The notes below the pieces were generated by a model, which saw only the letters and a list, made by a program, of their open reading frames with translations, did not search any database and had not been told where the DNA came from. The position numbers and the translations under genes are program-made. From NCBI GenBank assembly GCA_964017155.1, contig OZ024856.1, positions 3,061,701 through 3,125,700 of the forward strand: a DNA stretch of 64,000 nt, written 5' to 3'. Source of the DNA: Oasisia sp. SBJ-2009 (taxonomy: Eukaryota; Annelida; Polychaeta; Sabellida; Siboglinidae). How positions within the stretch are numbered: the first letter of the stretch is position 1; each line of letters begins with the position of its first letter. Shown here piece after piece: positions 46,494-60,239 of the stretch.

Positions 46494-47889
46494 GAAAATA
46501 TCACTGAGGAAGACACTACTATGTGTTGCCTTCGTAGCCACAATGGCGGCCATTGTTGTCTTTACCAGGCTGAAGGTCGACAAGGAAGTAGCACAGATGC
46601 GGCTTCACACACGTGTGTCAAGTGTCACCAGAGATGTCGGAAGTGAGCGCAGCTACAACAAGCCTGCAGAAAATGTCATCGCGCAGAAGCCGACTCCTCT
46701 AAAACCGTCGTCCGGCGGTCCGCATAAGTCACGTGATACGCGTGCGCAATCACGTGACACGCTTAATAAAAACTCTAACGTTTCTGCGGGGGAATATCGA
46801 AAAGAGCCGACAAGGCGTTTCTTTCGTATACTGGCTTGGACCAACATTTCAAGGAATGTTCCATTTTGGCACCCGCGTGGACTGGAAGGCACGGAACACT
46901 GCGGTACGCCAGTTCCGTGTACATGTACGAACAACCACTCTTTGTACACAACCAGCGATCTCGTCATATTTCACACGTGTTATGCTAGGAAGAAGAACAT
47001 GCCGATGTTTCGGTTGCCGCACCAACACTGGATGACCTATTTGCATGAGGCGCCAACGCGATCTGGCTTGTTCGTGGAGTCACCGCATCACTCTTGGTTC
47101 AACTGGACATTGACCTACTCGATGATAGGGAACATTGTCAAGCCTTACGGTATATGTCTTCCGAGTCGCGAAAAGGTGGTCAACGACCCGAGCAGCATCA
47201 CCGACGTCATACGACTAGTCTACGGGAAATCGGCCGACTCGCTTCCGTGGTTGGATCGGCGGCAATTGCAGCAAAACTACACGGTGAATTACGCGCGTGG
47301 GAAAACAGGCTTAGTCTTTTGGGCTGTTGGCCATTGCAAAACTGAGAGTCTACGGGAAAAATACGTGGCCGAACTGAAACGATACATCCACATTGATATA
47401 TGCGGCAAATGCGTAGGAAAGTATATAAAAGATAAAAATGATGGCTTCCGAAGTTATAAATTTTACTTGGCTTTCGAAAACTCCATTTGTCCCGATTATA
47501 TCACGGAAAAGACTTGGCATGCCCTATCAGGTGGGATTGTGCCCATTGTTCTGGGAGGCGCCGATTACAAAATCTTCCTTCCCCACCACTCTTATATAGA
47601 CGTCAAAGACTTCTCTTCACCAAAAGCGTTGGCAACGTATCTGAACAAACTGGACAGAAACGACACTCTGTATAATGAGTATTTTGCATGGAAAAGAAAT
47701 TATACATGTCACCCAAGAGTGCCAGCACCAGAAAGTCGATTCTGTGAGTTTTGCAAATTCATTAACAAAAATATAAACAAATCTAATACAATCGCTGATA
47801 TTAACAAAGTTTGGAGCCCTAACAATTGTATCTCGACAGAAAAGTATTATCGTGGTATCGCAACACTGTCTTATAACGATGCGTTTTGA
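46494..47889 (+). CDS. GT10 alpha-1,3-fucosyltransferase, right copy: main exon
   Basis: With the 14-nt first exon it predicts 469 residues. Residues 1-11 are cytoplasmic and basic. Residues 12-28 form the TM anchor. Residues 29-112 form a stem rich in Ser, Lys and Pro. The catalytic part starts at RFFRILAWTN (113-122), passes HQHWMTYLHEAP and GLVFWAVGHC, and holds the family signature KFYLAFENSICPDYITEKTW at 327-346. Cys pairs near the end (CEFC) are typical. Potential N-glycosylation sites include NVS, NHS, NWT, NYT and NDT. GT10 enzymes use GDP-fucose in the Golgi to fucosylate glycans; acceptor specificity cannot be read here. The stop comes eight residues earlier than in the left copy. 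The frame is intact, so this is the best functional candidate in the cluster. Confidence 0.88.
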
Positions 47890-48239
47890 AATAGGCGGAA
47901 GTCAAATAATAGACTCTGACGATCGATCTATTGGTGGTCAAATATCGTCAATGTATTATGTGTCTGATCTGCATACGTAGGTATAGAGTTGGTGTTAGGG
48001 TGGCAGGAGAAATACGTTTGATACGATGTAACGATGACGTGGAAACAGTTTAAAAGTTGAACTTACGGTGGCAGTAGGAGTACGTTTGACACGGTGGTAC
48101 GGGAACATTTTAAAACAATGCAACCAGAATGGCACTTTAAAGGTATATACTTATGCTTGGTATAATGATTGACATGGAAAGAAGTAGGGTTAGAATTAAA
48201 TTATATTAAAAAACGCTGTATGTCTGCCTTGAAATATTA

Positions 48240-50212
48240 ATTTACGTATCTAAACAAAAACAAATGGCTCCGGTGTTCTCTGAACAGTTGAAACAACAAA
48301 AGGTGTCATCTCTACAATTTTCGAGAAATAAAACAAAAACGCTCAGCCATGTTCTTGTTTTGACAATTCACTCATTGCTGGCACACAATAGACATTTCAA
48401 TAACGGACTCTTTTGAGTCATATCACATGACTTACTTTATAATTGCATTTTATATAGTCTGTCTACCGACATAGTGTAGAAACCCGTCCCAACAAAATGT
48501 AAGGAATATAATGATAATTACTTATAAACTATGTAAAATATTTAAAAAGTAATTATACCTTGACAAAGACAGTTCTCTGTTTCTTTTTAAATTGGTTGAT
48601 GATTCAAATCCTGTAAATGGAAACATATAAGAAATATTCTCATGTATGTGCAATGATTGTTTCATTGTCCCCATAAAGCATTATTACCTGAATAGCATAA
48701 CGCAATTTTTGAGAATAATTAATTCATATTTGATATAAAGAAAGTTCGTTTCACTTATACCCCGTTCACACTACAAACAGGCTTCGAACCGGCTTAGTTA
48801 ATGCGCATTAACTTAGCCGGTTCAAAACCTCGACCCGTTCACACTACAGAAGCTGGGGGTAGTTTCCATCCACTAATTGGTTTATTTTGATTAATGACTT
48901 ATGGGTGCAACTGGGCGGGGCATTAATTAGTTCAAGTGATGCTAAGAGCCCAGACTGACCATCACCGGCCTCAACATGTGGCATGAATTAGGTCACAGTT
49001 AGTGCGACTTGGCGTTAATCCCCTTTGCGTTCACACTAGCAATCTGAACCGGTTCAAAACTGTACACCAACTTTCGTTCTTGTTCCTCAAATATATCGCG
49101 TTCAGTAGCATTTTAAAACGACCCCCTACTCAACAAAAATCGGCCTGTTGCGACACGCCGCCTGTGCTAAGATGCTATGTTGTTACGCTAGCGCGAGCGC
49201 CTCATCGAGTTTACCATCCGGGTGAACAATCCAGTGCGTATCATTTTATGAATATAATATTTTATTTGTGGGGGCGCATGCCTTTGAAAGCTAGGTGGTA
49301 CTTTTTCCCCGAGTCGCGACACTTCGAGTCTTCGGCAGATCGCCGCACGCGTTAGTAGTAAGTCGCTAATGTCGTATTCCACTCGTATGTTAGCAATTTC
49401 TAAACATCACGGCACATAACGGCTACCAGTTGTCTCATGATCAACGTACTGCATTTTATTGATAATTTATAGCGAATAATTCGTCTATTTGTCTGTTGCT
49501 AAATCTAAGGGTTTGCCCTTGCAACGAAATAGGCTGACCTAGATATCAACATCACGGTGGGCGCCAGGACTAGGCGATCTTTGTTGTGAGTGGTGTCAAG
49601 GAAGCTGTCGGAGCTCGCCGTTTACTTGAGAAACGATCTTTATGAACATATTTTTCACGCTGTGTTGTTTTACTCGTATTATAGATGACAACTATTACAA
49701 CTGTATTGTCCACACAACAGTAATTGATACGAAATTCAGCATAATGCGCCGCTGTTTCAGCTAGACCAACGACACACACACGCCGCTGCAATGTCTGCGA
49801 AGTTGCGATAAAGCCGACTTTCTACTTGTATTCGCGCAACACATGGATTATTACATTTATAATGCCTTTGAAATAGTATACAACAATTTTATTACAAAAA
49901 AAAGCAGAGACAAAAAATAACAATTCTTGGAGACGAATTGATCGACCTAGCGTCGTAATTCCATAAAATTATAGTTTTTATGTCTTTTTGTGTTATTATT
50001 ATAATTACTTATGTTGTCAAATCATTTTGAAATTCATTCACCCACATGATGGAATGTATTTCTGAATTTATCAATATTACGTATAACAATATTTGTTATT
50101 AAACTGATTAGTAGTTCAATTTAACACCAATTATTTTATTAATATATGTTATTATAATCTTATAATATTTTTATTACATTTGGTCATATATGACAACATA
50201 TGTAATCAAATT

Positions 50213-50213
<1 letters not shown>
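48240..50213. other. No gene; repeats around 48,765-49,200
   Basis: The motif cgttcacacta occurs at about 48,765, 48,836 and 49,029, around a 40-bp near-palindrome (gaaccggcttagttaatgcg and its mirror, 48787-48828). This resembles the ends of a decayed DNA transposon. The segment 49,085-49,200 (ttcagtagcattt...) recurs diverged at 55,105-55,205. The remainder is AT-rich with nothing recognised. Confidence 0.5.

Positions 50214-50268
<55 letters not shown>
50214..50268. repeat. (TA)n microsatellite
   Basis: About 26 TA units just outside the Gypsy element. Confidence 0.95.
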
Positions 50269-50269
<1 letters not shown>

Positions 50270-50309
50270 AATATACTGCATTATCTTCGTCTGATCTAGA
50301 CTTGGGCAA

Positions 50310-50490
50310 TGTTTCGTGTTCTGTGATCACGTCTATCAATGATAATGACACGAATACATGACTAGGCTCCAACAGTTTCTCCAGCAGACATACATGTGCT
50401 CTTACGCGTAAACTCGAACCCGCAACTATCTGTTATAGTTGCGCTGCCATTCGTTAGATGGCAGCATGTCTTGGACATAGTCACGTAACA
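50310..50490 (-). repeat. 3' LTR of the Gypsy element
   Basis: 181 bp. Lacks 18 bp present in the other LTR near the ccaacagttt motif. Confidence 0.93.
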
Positions 50491-50726
50491 TCTCCCTCCT
50501 AATTATTCTAAAAAAACACATAAACTAACAAAATTGTTCGACTAAACACTATTGAGTGAAAGTTTACAGTAACTTAAACGAGTATTAAAGTTAGCATGAT
50601 TAGGCTACCATTATTACATTTAAGTTCAATTGCAGTTTGTCTACTGACTTGATCAACTACAATTAACTTCAGTCCATCTACAGACTTGATACACAACAAC
50701 GTGAGTTTGTCCGTAGACTTGATCTA

Positions 50727-51758
50727 TTACAAGTTCAGTCTATCCACGGGCCTGACTACTCTCCCGGATCGTGTAGTCAGGCACGTGGGATCATGTTCTC
50801 GCGTGTCTTCTGGCACAACTACCTTACTTAGTCGTGTATTCTGTGTGACTGTTGTAGTTTCCTGTTGTTGAGTTGAGGCTGCGTTTGTCTCAACAGTGAC
50901 CGTTTCCGGATCGTGTGCTCGATCTCTCGGTACGCCACTAGGTGGTATCATTCGTTCAGGCCTGTCAGCGCGATCATGTGTCGTGTCGTGCTCGGATGGA
51001 CGCGATGGTCTGTGGTGTCGGCGGTTTCGACGGTAATGGCGTCCAGTCGCTGTTATGACATCGTATGATCGACTGGACAGAGCTTTGTGAACCGTTGCCT
51101 CAGTCCATTCTCTCCTGCCGTGTTCTAATGGCTGCATTCTGATCGTTTCGCCGACATTCAAACGTCGTAAGTCACGTCTGGGGTGGTCTGAGTTCAGTAC
51201 TGATTTGAACTTAGTTCGCTGACATCCGGATTGCTCTCTGACATCGGCAGGACCACCCGGTTTCAACTGGTTGTGTGTTGTTGGCAGCAACGTTTTGGTA
51301 CGTCTACCAAACAGGCGCTGTGCAGGGCTTGTTGCCATTCCTTCAGTCGGTGTGTTACGAATGTTCAGAAGACCGAGGTATGGATCTTCCTTAGATGCCT
51401 TGCATTTTCTCAGCATCCTCTTAGCGATCTTGACCGCCGCTTCGGCTGCACCATTGGCTTGGCTGTTGCCTGGGCTGCTAGTCTCGTGCACAAAGTGCCA
51501 GTTCTGTGCGAATTTTCTGAACACAGCCGATGCATACTGTGGTCCATTGTCACTGACAAGTGTGTGCGGTATGCCGTGTCGACTGAAATTGTTCTTCAGC
51601 TTTCCTACCACTGTTTCGGAGGTTGTGTCTGGTAGGTAGTCTAACTCGAAGAAACCGCTGTGGTAATCTGTTGTTACCATATAGTCCCTTCCAGACCACG
51701 AGAACAAATCCGTCCCTACATTCTGCCATGGTAGGTCTGGTGTCTCAGTCATGACCAT
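50727..51758 (-). pseudogene. Gypsy integrase, lacking its N-terminal zinc domain
   Basis: Starts in ETPDLPWQNVGTDLFSW and carries the DDE core: DYMVTTDYHSGF (first Asp), LVSDNGPQYAS (second Asp), and SQANGAAEAAVKIAK (Glu). After it come LLNIRNTP, the QRLFGRRTKTLLP segment and a long charged C-terminal tail. The HHCC zinc-binding domain expected between RNase H and the core is missing. Only a few tens of bases separate the preceding stop from this frame, and an in-frame TAG lies just upstream of the first Met. Internal deletion, not a natural gene boundary, is the simplest reading. Confidence 0.85.
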
Positions 51759-51777
51759 CGACTATGCAGGTTGCTTA

Positions 51778-54639
51778 TCAGCGTATGTTGCACACACACC
51801 ACTTTCGCAGTGAAGACGGTATCACGATGCGTTCTCCACGAAATATGATCCCATCCTGGATCGTCAGCTCGTCGCGGTAGCTGAAGTAGGGTAGCAAACG
51901 ATCTGGCACGCGTCTTCTGTCATTTGGCCATCCTTCCATGATGACTGTACCCAGTTCTTGCAGGACAGGGTCCAACAATGTAGCTCCACGGATCCGGTCT
52001 AGGCGTTCCGGAATGAACGCTGTGAGCGTGATGTTGTTGATGGCTACCTCATCCGTGACCGGGTCGTCTGTGGGTGCTCGGGACAATGCGTCGGCGACCG
52101 GTATGGCTTTTCCAGGTTTGTACGTCAGCTGGTATGAGTACTCTTGTGATTTCAGCAGCATGTGTTGTAGCCGCTTGGGAGCTTTCCCTAGTGGCTTCGC
52201 GCGGATCGCAACTAGCGGTTTATGGTCAGTCACCACAGTGACATCTCGACCGTACGTGTAGTGGTGAAACTTGCACAAACCAAACAACACGCTCAGCATT
52301 TCTTTCTCGACCTGAGCGTAATGGCGTTCAGCTGAAGACAGAGATCGGCTTGCGTATGCGACTGGCTTGCCATCTTGTAGCAAAACCGATCCCAGTCCGT
52401 ACTCACTCGCATCGTTCTCCAGCACTAGTTCTTTGTCCGAGTTGTAGAACGCAAGAACAGGGGCCTCTGCCAGCATCACCTTGACTGCATCGAAGGACGT
52501 TTGTTGTGTCGTGGACCACACGTAGGGCACATCATTCTTGAGCAGGTTGTGTAGCGGTTGCATAGTGTCCGTCAGGTGAGGCATGAACCGCGCCAGGTAG
52601 TTCGCCATGCCCATGAATCGGCGCAATTCATTGATGTTGGTCGGTGGCTGCATCTCACTGATTGCCGATACTTTAGCTGGGTCCACGCGTAACCCTTCCT
52701 TCGTGATTCGGTGACCCATGAATGTGACCTCTTTCAGTCCGATGTCTTTGTTGTGTTTGATGCCTGTCTCCAGACACCGCTCGAAGAACTTTCGCAGGTT
52801 CTCATCGTGCTCTTCCGATGTCTTGCCATAGATCACTATGTCGCCCGCTATGCAGATGATGCCTGGTAGGCCACACAAGGCCTCTAGAAGGTGTTTTTGG
52901 AACACTTCACTTGACACCGTTGTGCCAAAAGGCAGGCGACACCACCTGTATCTTCCAAAACATGTCTGGAACGTCGTCAACAGGCTGGATTCGTCATCTA
53001 ACTTGACGTGCCAGTAACCGGACGAGAGGTCTGCCTTCGAGAAAACAATTGCTCCTTGCAGCTCATGTAGCACATCTTCGAGAATTGGCAATGTGTAATG
53101 CTCACGCTGCAACGCCTTGTTGAGTTCGTGAGGGTCTATGCACACCCTTAAGGCGCCTGATCTCTTCTTCACAACTACCACTTGGCTGACCCATGGTGTC
53201 GGTTCATCCACAGGAGCAATGACACCCATGGCTGTCAGTCGCTCGAGTTCGCTCTTCAGTTGCGGTCGAATGGCTATGGGTATCCGTCGGCTAGCCATGA
53301 TCCTGGGGCATACTTCTGGGTTGACTGTGAGGTGTTGCACACCTGGAAATTCTCCCAGCTTGTCATCAAAGAGTGAATTGAAACAACTATCATCTTGGAC
53401 TGCTGCCACACGATGGAAATTGTTGTCCTGTATTTTCACAAGATGCATTTGCTCGCTGGTCTGCAAACCTAGAATCGGCTGACAGTCGTCATTGTCCTTG
53501 AAGACGATGAACTCAACATCATGTGATGTCTCTGTTTTGGGATTGCTCAGCAACATTCGACACTCCCCAAGCGGTTTTATCATCGTTTTGTTCCACATTG
53601 TGAGAACGCCATTGTATGGGACAACATCTCTGGCGTATCTGGCTGGCAGCATATTGACAGTGGCACCTGTGTCGATTTGGAATACGAGCTGCTTCCCGTT
53701 TACGAGCATTCGACACTTCGCATATGCGCCCCGTTTTCGTGGTGTCAGTGAATGCACCCAGGCGTCGCCACTGTCGTCGTCTTCATCAGGTCCATTGTTG
53801 TCACGTATGTTGTACACACGTCGTTGGTGCTGGTTTCCAGACAGCTGATTTGTGTTGCGCCCTTTCATGCATTTCCGTTCAAAATGATCTTTGGCCCCAC
53901 AATTATTGCAGGACTTTCCGTATGCGGGGCACATTTCTTTCTTGGGAGCGTGACGCCTGCCACAGTATCGACACTCACGCTTGAGTAAACGACCATGATT
54001 TACGACGTGTACGGGTTCACATACATCATCCAGTACTGACCTGTGTGATATGGCCGACTCTGCAGCTCTGCAGACATCTACACACACGTCTAGGGAGAGT
54101 TTGCGGATCTTAAGCAGCTCTTGTCGCGTCTCCGACTGTCTTATGCCTAAGATGATCATATCTCTTATCATCGAGTTTGCGCATTGATGACAGAAATTGC
54201 AAGTTTTTGCCAACACGCGTAGATCGGCATGGAAATCTTCGAAACTGTCTCCGTCCTCCTGCTTCCGGCTATTGAACTTATAACGTTCAAATGTTTCGTT
54301 TGCCTCCCCTATGGCGAATTCGTCAAACGCTGACAAGATTTCCGCCACGGTGCGGTGTTCTTGTGGTGTTGCGAATTGGAAACCGTCATACAGCCGCATG
54401 GCTTCATCTCCTAGTGAGTTTTCTAGCATCGCAACCTGATAATTTCGTGGCTTGGTAGCAATATCCGATAGTGTGCAATAATTTGACCAGCGCCGACGGA
54501 ATATTTTCCACGATTCTGCCTTGTTTGGCCCAAACACGAGTGGCTGAGGGGGTCTGGCCGGTGCACCACTATTTCGCGCTTCAACGGTAGCTTGTGCGTC
54601 GTCGGCAGCCATTGCCGTTTCGTTGGATGCCGTCGCCAT
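51778..54639 (-). pseudogene. Gypsy gag-protease-reverse transcriptase-RNase H polyprotein
   Basis: 953 uninterrupted codons from an ATG 122 bp inside the 5' LTR. Gag is about 1-220. Zinc-binding motifs lie at 223-257 (CRYC..., CNNCGAKDHFERKC). The aspartic protease centre is DTGA at 323-326. RT follows, with KADLSSGYWHVKLDD (Asp537), the LPFGTTVSSEVFQ block and the catalytic site reading IAGD at 597-600. Family members normally have [YIV].DD here. The GGC codon (52843-52845) is one transition from GAC, so one metal-binding Asp is lost. RNase H (ENDASEYGLGSVLLQ, TDHKPL) and the LTYKPGKAIPVADALSR end are present. The frame ends at a stop where the integrase zinc domain should begin. It resembles Mag-type elements. 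Confidence 0.9.
52840..52851 (-). other. Mutated RT catalytic site (IAGD in place of .[AV]DD)
   Basis: Codons for Ile-Ala-Gly-Asp. The Gly codon GGC replaces an expected GAC Asp codon by a single A-to-G change on the coding strand. Confidence 0.85.
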
Positions 54640-54760
54640 ACGATCGAGTAGACTTCGGCGACAATGCCAGTGTGTGAGCGATAATTAGTAGGTCATCAAT
54701 TAATGTGACAAATAGATGTTTCTCACGCACCTAATTGTTACACGTTCACCGCTGCCACCA

Positions 54761-54959
54761 TGTTTCGTGTTCTGTGATCACGTCTATCAATGATAATGAC
54801 ACGAATACATGACTAGGCTCCAACAGTTTTAATCTATGACAAAGTGTCTCCAGCAGACATACATGTGTTCTTACGCGTTATCTCGAACCCGCAACTATCT
54901 GTTATAGTTGCGCTGCCATTCGTTAGATGGCAGCATGTCTTGGACATAGTCACGTAACA
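54761..54959 (-). repeat. 5' LTR of the Gypsy element
   Basis: 199 bp, including the 18-bp segment around taatctatgacaaagtg missing from the other LTR. Confidence 0.93.
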
Positions 54960-54964
54960 GGCAA

Positions 54965-55680
54965 GGATTGTTCACTGAAATTAACCACATATCAGCTTGA
55001 TCTACACATAATACTATTTATTTCTATGGAATAAAATTTATATATTTGAAAGCGTCATTATGGTATCCCTTCATACACCAAATTCGATGCCATTAGTCCA
55101 CGATTACGAATTCAGTAGCATTTCAAAAATACCTACCAATCTACGAAAAAACTGGCTGCTGCAACATGCTGCCAATGCTAAGCGAATGCATCCTTGCGCG
55201 TAACATTAGGTCCAAAATTAAGCGTAAACTAGGCTTAATTCAAAAACGTCGCGCGGTGTGAGTTTTTGACCAATTCAATCAGAATAAAGTTTATTTTGAA
55301 GATAAAGAATTGTTCTACGTATTGGTGATATACATGTCAGTAAAGGCTGTCCAGAGAATAACAAGAACATATTTGGCATGAACTCAGAACAACGAACACT
55401 CTCGAACAGATTTGAATATGATCAACATTGTAACAGATCAAACCTTTTGGTATGTTAAACATTTTTAATAGTTGCACATCTTTAATATGCAGTGACTATA
55501 TTTTGTTCACTTTATGATAACAAGGTTTTTTGGAATAGGGCAACCTATTTTCATTGTTTTCTCAGAATGCCGTTTTTATTGCGAGAACATAAAGTTGCCA
55601 CACTCTTGTGAAATACATATTGGGCATAACTGCACCAAATTTTGCAAGTATGCAATAGGCATATCCAATGCATGAGTAAA
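54965..55680. other. No gene; old repeat at 55,105-55,205
   Basis: AT-rich. The stretch ttcagtagcatttcaaa through atgctgccaatgctaag is a diverged relative of 49,085-49,200. Confidence 0.5.
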
Positions 55681-57552
<1,872 letters not shown>

Positions 57553-57579
57553 TATATATATATATATATATATTTAATG

Positions 57580-59050
57580 GTTTCTAAATTATAGATTAGT
57601 TAATTATGTCAAAATAGAGAATTTTAGAAGAACTCTTATTTCACGTAAACAACACAATTATATGATTGATGTGATAACCATGCAGTAGATATACATAACA
57701 ACAATACCTGTGCTAAATTAAAAGTTTGTAACTTTATTACATGTTTGGCTAGAGCATGACCAAAATATAAATAATTCTCACTGTCATGGCGGCCATATTG
57801 GATATCTAATTTGCATAATTTATGCACAAAATGAGAAATAGATCAATTCTATTGAAAACTAGTTACATGCCAAATTTGGTTGATCTGTGTTGAAAAGTAA
57901 AGATTTTTGGTTGAATCTATACTACCTACCTTGAAGTTTTGACATTTTCCCCGAGGTAATCGGGGAAAAAAGTAAAACGTCATATAAAACCCAAACGACA
58001 TGACATGGCTGAATGAAACTTGTTTTACTATCCGAATATAATATGTATCTTTCACAAATTCATATTTTTATCGCTTTTAGTGACTTTTTTCAATTTTGTG
58101 CTTGTCTCTTCCAAGTGTCAATTTGCTAAAATAACATATTTCCACATTTTCAATATGGCAATAAGTTAAAAAGTTGTGTTAAGTCAAAAATTGCATTTTA
58201 TAATAAATTCCTTGCCCAGGCCTACATGGAGAGGTGAAGAAACCAGTCAACACATCGACGAAAATATATAGTGAGAAAAAAATCGACGGTAATACTTATT
58301 TACACGCAGTGCGTATCTTCGTTTAAAAACGAGATAATTGACTGTGTAATCATTGGAGCCAATTTGACGACCGGGATCTGCCGAAACATATGTGACCAAT
58401 TAAGGCATACAATAATGTTATAATTAAGGCACCTTGTAGCGTACATCAACCGTGTATAATTAAAGGATGTTTATTTAAGGGATTCATTAAGGTTAGAAAC
58501 TGCTATAAGTATATGGGATTAATTTAGGTTAGAAACTGTTATAGTAACTATATATGGCATTAATTAAGGTTAAGACTATTATCGTAATAGCCATGGGCCC
58601 CGCGTCGATCGGTCGAAGATCAATATATATAAAATGCTTATTGTTTTTTGTGGTTGTCCGCAGCGCGCAACTTGATTTTAGTCCAGTAAATATTAATCAT
58701 GCCGGGCTCTATCGTTTTGTGTTGATATATTAATACGCACTATATAGCCATCAAGCGCATTGTAGATGATAATTTTTTTTATTAATCATGTCTGTTAGCA
58801 ATAACCTTCCTGACACTCGGTCAGGTTCGTGAACAAATAAGAGTAAGACAGGGTTGTGGGTGAACTTGTAGATCTGCATTGTTTTAATGTTATGCAACAA
58901 TCATATGTTCAAGTAATCACCATACATAGTAAACATGTGCAAGTATACAGAAAATCGCCACATAACAATACAAACTTCCTGGTCTACAAGTGCAGGCTAC
59001 CTACTAACTATCTGCAGACTATCTACTAATTAACATCTACACAATGCATT
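57580..59050. other. No gene; AT-rich with small repeats
   Basis: Contains a short tandem cluster at about 58,490-58,592 (three units around ggttagaaactg.tat) and a partial copy of the dispersed repeat (58,600-58,790: cttgattttagtccagtaaat, catgccgggctctatcg, agccatcaagcgcatt). Nothing else recognised. Confidence 0.5.
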
Positions 59051-59054
59051 TATA

Positions 59055-59237
59055 AAATAATCGAACGACAAACACAGGAGGTAAAACAATCAATAAGGGA
59101 GGGAGGGTGGGTGGGAGCTTAGACTTAACCGGGTAAAATAATACGATATGGTATTATTTTACCCGGTTAATTCTAAGCTCCCACTCACCCTCCCTCCCTT
59201 ATTGACTGTTTTACTTAGGTGTGTAGTTCGATTATTG
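59055..59237. mobile_element. Fold-back element (long hairpin)
   Basis: Arms of about 80-95 bases (59055-59134 and 59141-59237) pair around gatatg. Innermost are taaaataatac/gtattatttta, then cttaaccggg and its mirror, and the gggagggagggtggg block with its complement. Outer parts (ataatcgaacgacaaa and its mirror) are less exact. It lies exactly at the left boundary of the third FUT-region copy. Confidence 0.85.
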
Positions 59238-60190
59238 TATAATTTAAACTAGCAGCATTGGTGATGATATATGGCAAGTTATAGCTTAATCATTTTTTAT
59301 AGCAAATTTGTGCTGTGCTCTGAATAAATATAAATCTGTTGTTCTCCTTGTGTTGTAAATATGTACTGAAGCACTTGGGATTATATTTTGATGTTAAAAA
59401 GTATAGTATATATATACTTAAATATACATTAACTTCCTGTAATTTTAAAATATAAATTAAAGAAAATAATGTTATTATGTTTTAATCTATATGGATATCA
59501 TAAACTTATATTTATGTAGGATTATATTTGAGTTTGAATTTGTTCGCAATGTAATATAGGTTATGCGATGGTTAGGTCTAAATTGATTGTTAAGAAATTA
59601 GATTTAACAAGACACTATTTATAAAAAAATTAAAGTTAACGTTTTAATGGTATATATTTAGTTACAATTGTTTTTGAATTTGGAAATGTTACGTAAGCAA
59701 CATAAACGTCACGTGTTATTTTGATACTTAAACATGTTGTATTGTCTATGCCAGTTGCTGCCATGTATCATTGGACATTTATTATATTCGAAAGTCTTAA
59801 TACATATATTATATTCATATTATTATTACGCAATATGACAGATATCTTTATGGATACAAATCAATGTCTTTATCTACGTCAGCGCCTGTCTCTGGTCAGA
59901 TTTCCCTGGTTGGCCTTCGCTGTTATAGTTTATATTCTTAAGCATTCACCTTGTTTCACCAGTTTCTTTATTGATGCAAGATATACAAGAAACATATTGT
60001 GTTTATGCGAAGTGGACATATTTCCAGTGTCTATTCTTTGAATGCACGTAATTTTATTATTTAGGATGCGTAATTTTTTTAAACCAAGACAATGAGACTC
60101 AAAGAAGAATCACAACCGGACGGACCGTAGTTTGGCCGGCGCGTTTTGGCGATAACTCTTTCACTAATTGTTTTCGAACTTTTATTGGTG
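59222..60190. repeat. Third FUT-region copy, left-arm fragment
   Basis: Same orientation as about 39,230-40,185, and reverse of about 44,460-45,230. It includes a 106-codon open frame (59721-60041) that is broken by stops in the other copies, so I do not call it a gene. The FUT main exon expected further left is absent. Confidence 0.85.
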
Positions 60191-60239
60191 TATATAAGGC
60201 GCTTGATACACACAACACAACAGTCGAACTGCAAAAATA

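Larger units (their letters stand above)
42545..48240. repeat. Right arm of the 11-kb FUT palindrome
   Basis: Mirror of 37090-42345. Differences from the left arm include loss of about 330 bp at 43,010 (present at 41,555-41,885 and in the third copy), a LINE-tail insertion at 45,449-45,546, and the 17-bp minisatellite at 45,732-46,492. Confidence 0.9.
50310..54959 (-). mobile_element. Ty3/Gypsy LTR retrotransposon, complete ends, defective
   Basis: LTRs at 50310-50490 (181 bp) and 54761-54959 (199 bp) are near-identical except for an 18-bp deletion in the left one. Both begin tgtttcg and end gtaaca on the plus strand. A GGCAA target duplication flanks the element (50305-50309 and 54960-54964). 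Coding is on the minus strand as gag-protease-RT-RNase H (54639-51778) and integrase (51758-50727). A purine tract (aggagggaga, minus strand) precedes the 3' LTR, and tggtggcagcggtg follows the 5' LTR as probable primer-binding site. No env. Confidence 0.93.

Noticed and set aside
37090..48240. Palindrome as an assembly artefact
   Set aside because: The arms differ by many substitutions, a LINE-tail insertion, a 330-bp deletion, a missing start exon and a minisatellite. A third partial copy exists.
48785..48830. tRNA-like B-box (ggttcaaaacctcg)
   Set aside because: No A-box, no cloverleaf stem at the proper distance; the sequence is part of a palindrome. I found no convincing tRNA or rRNA gene in the window.
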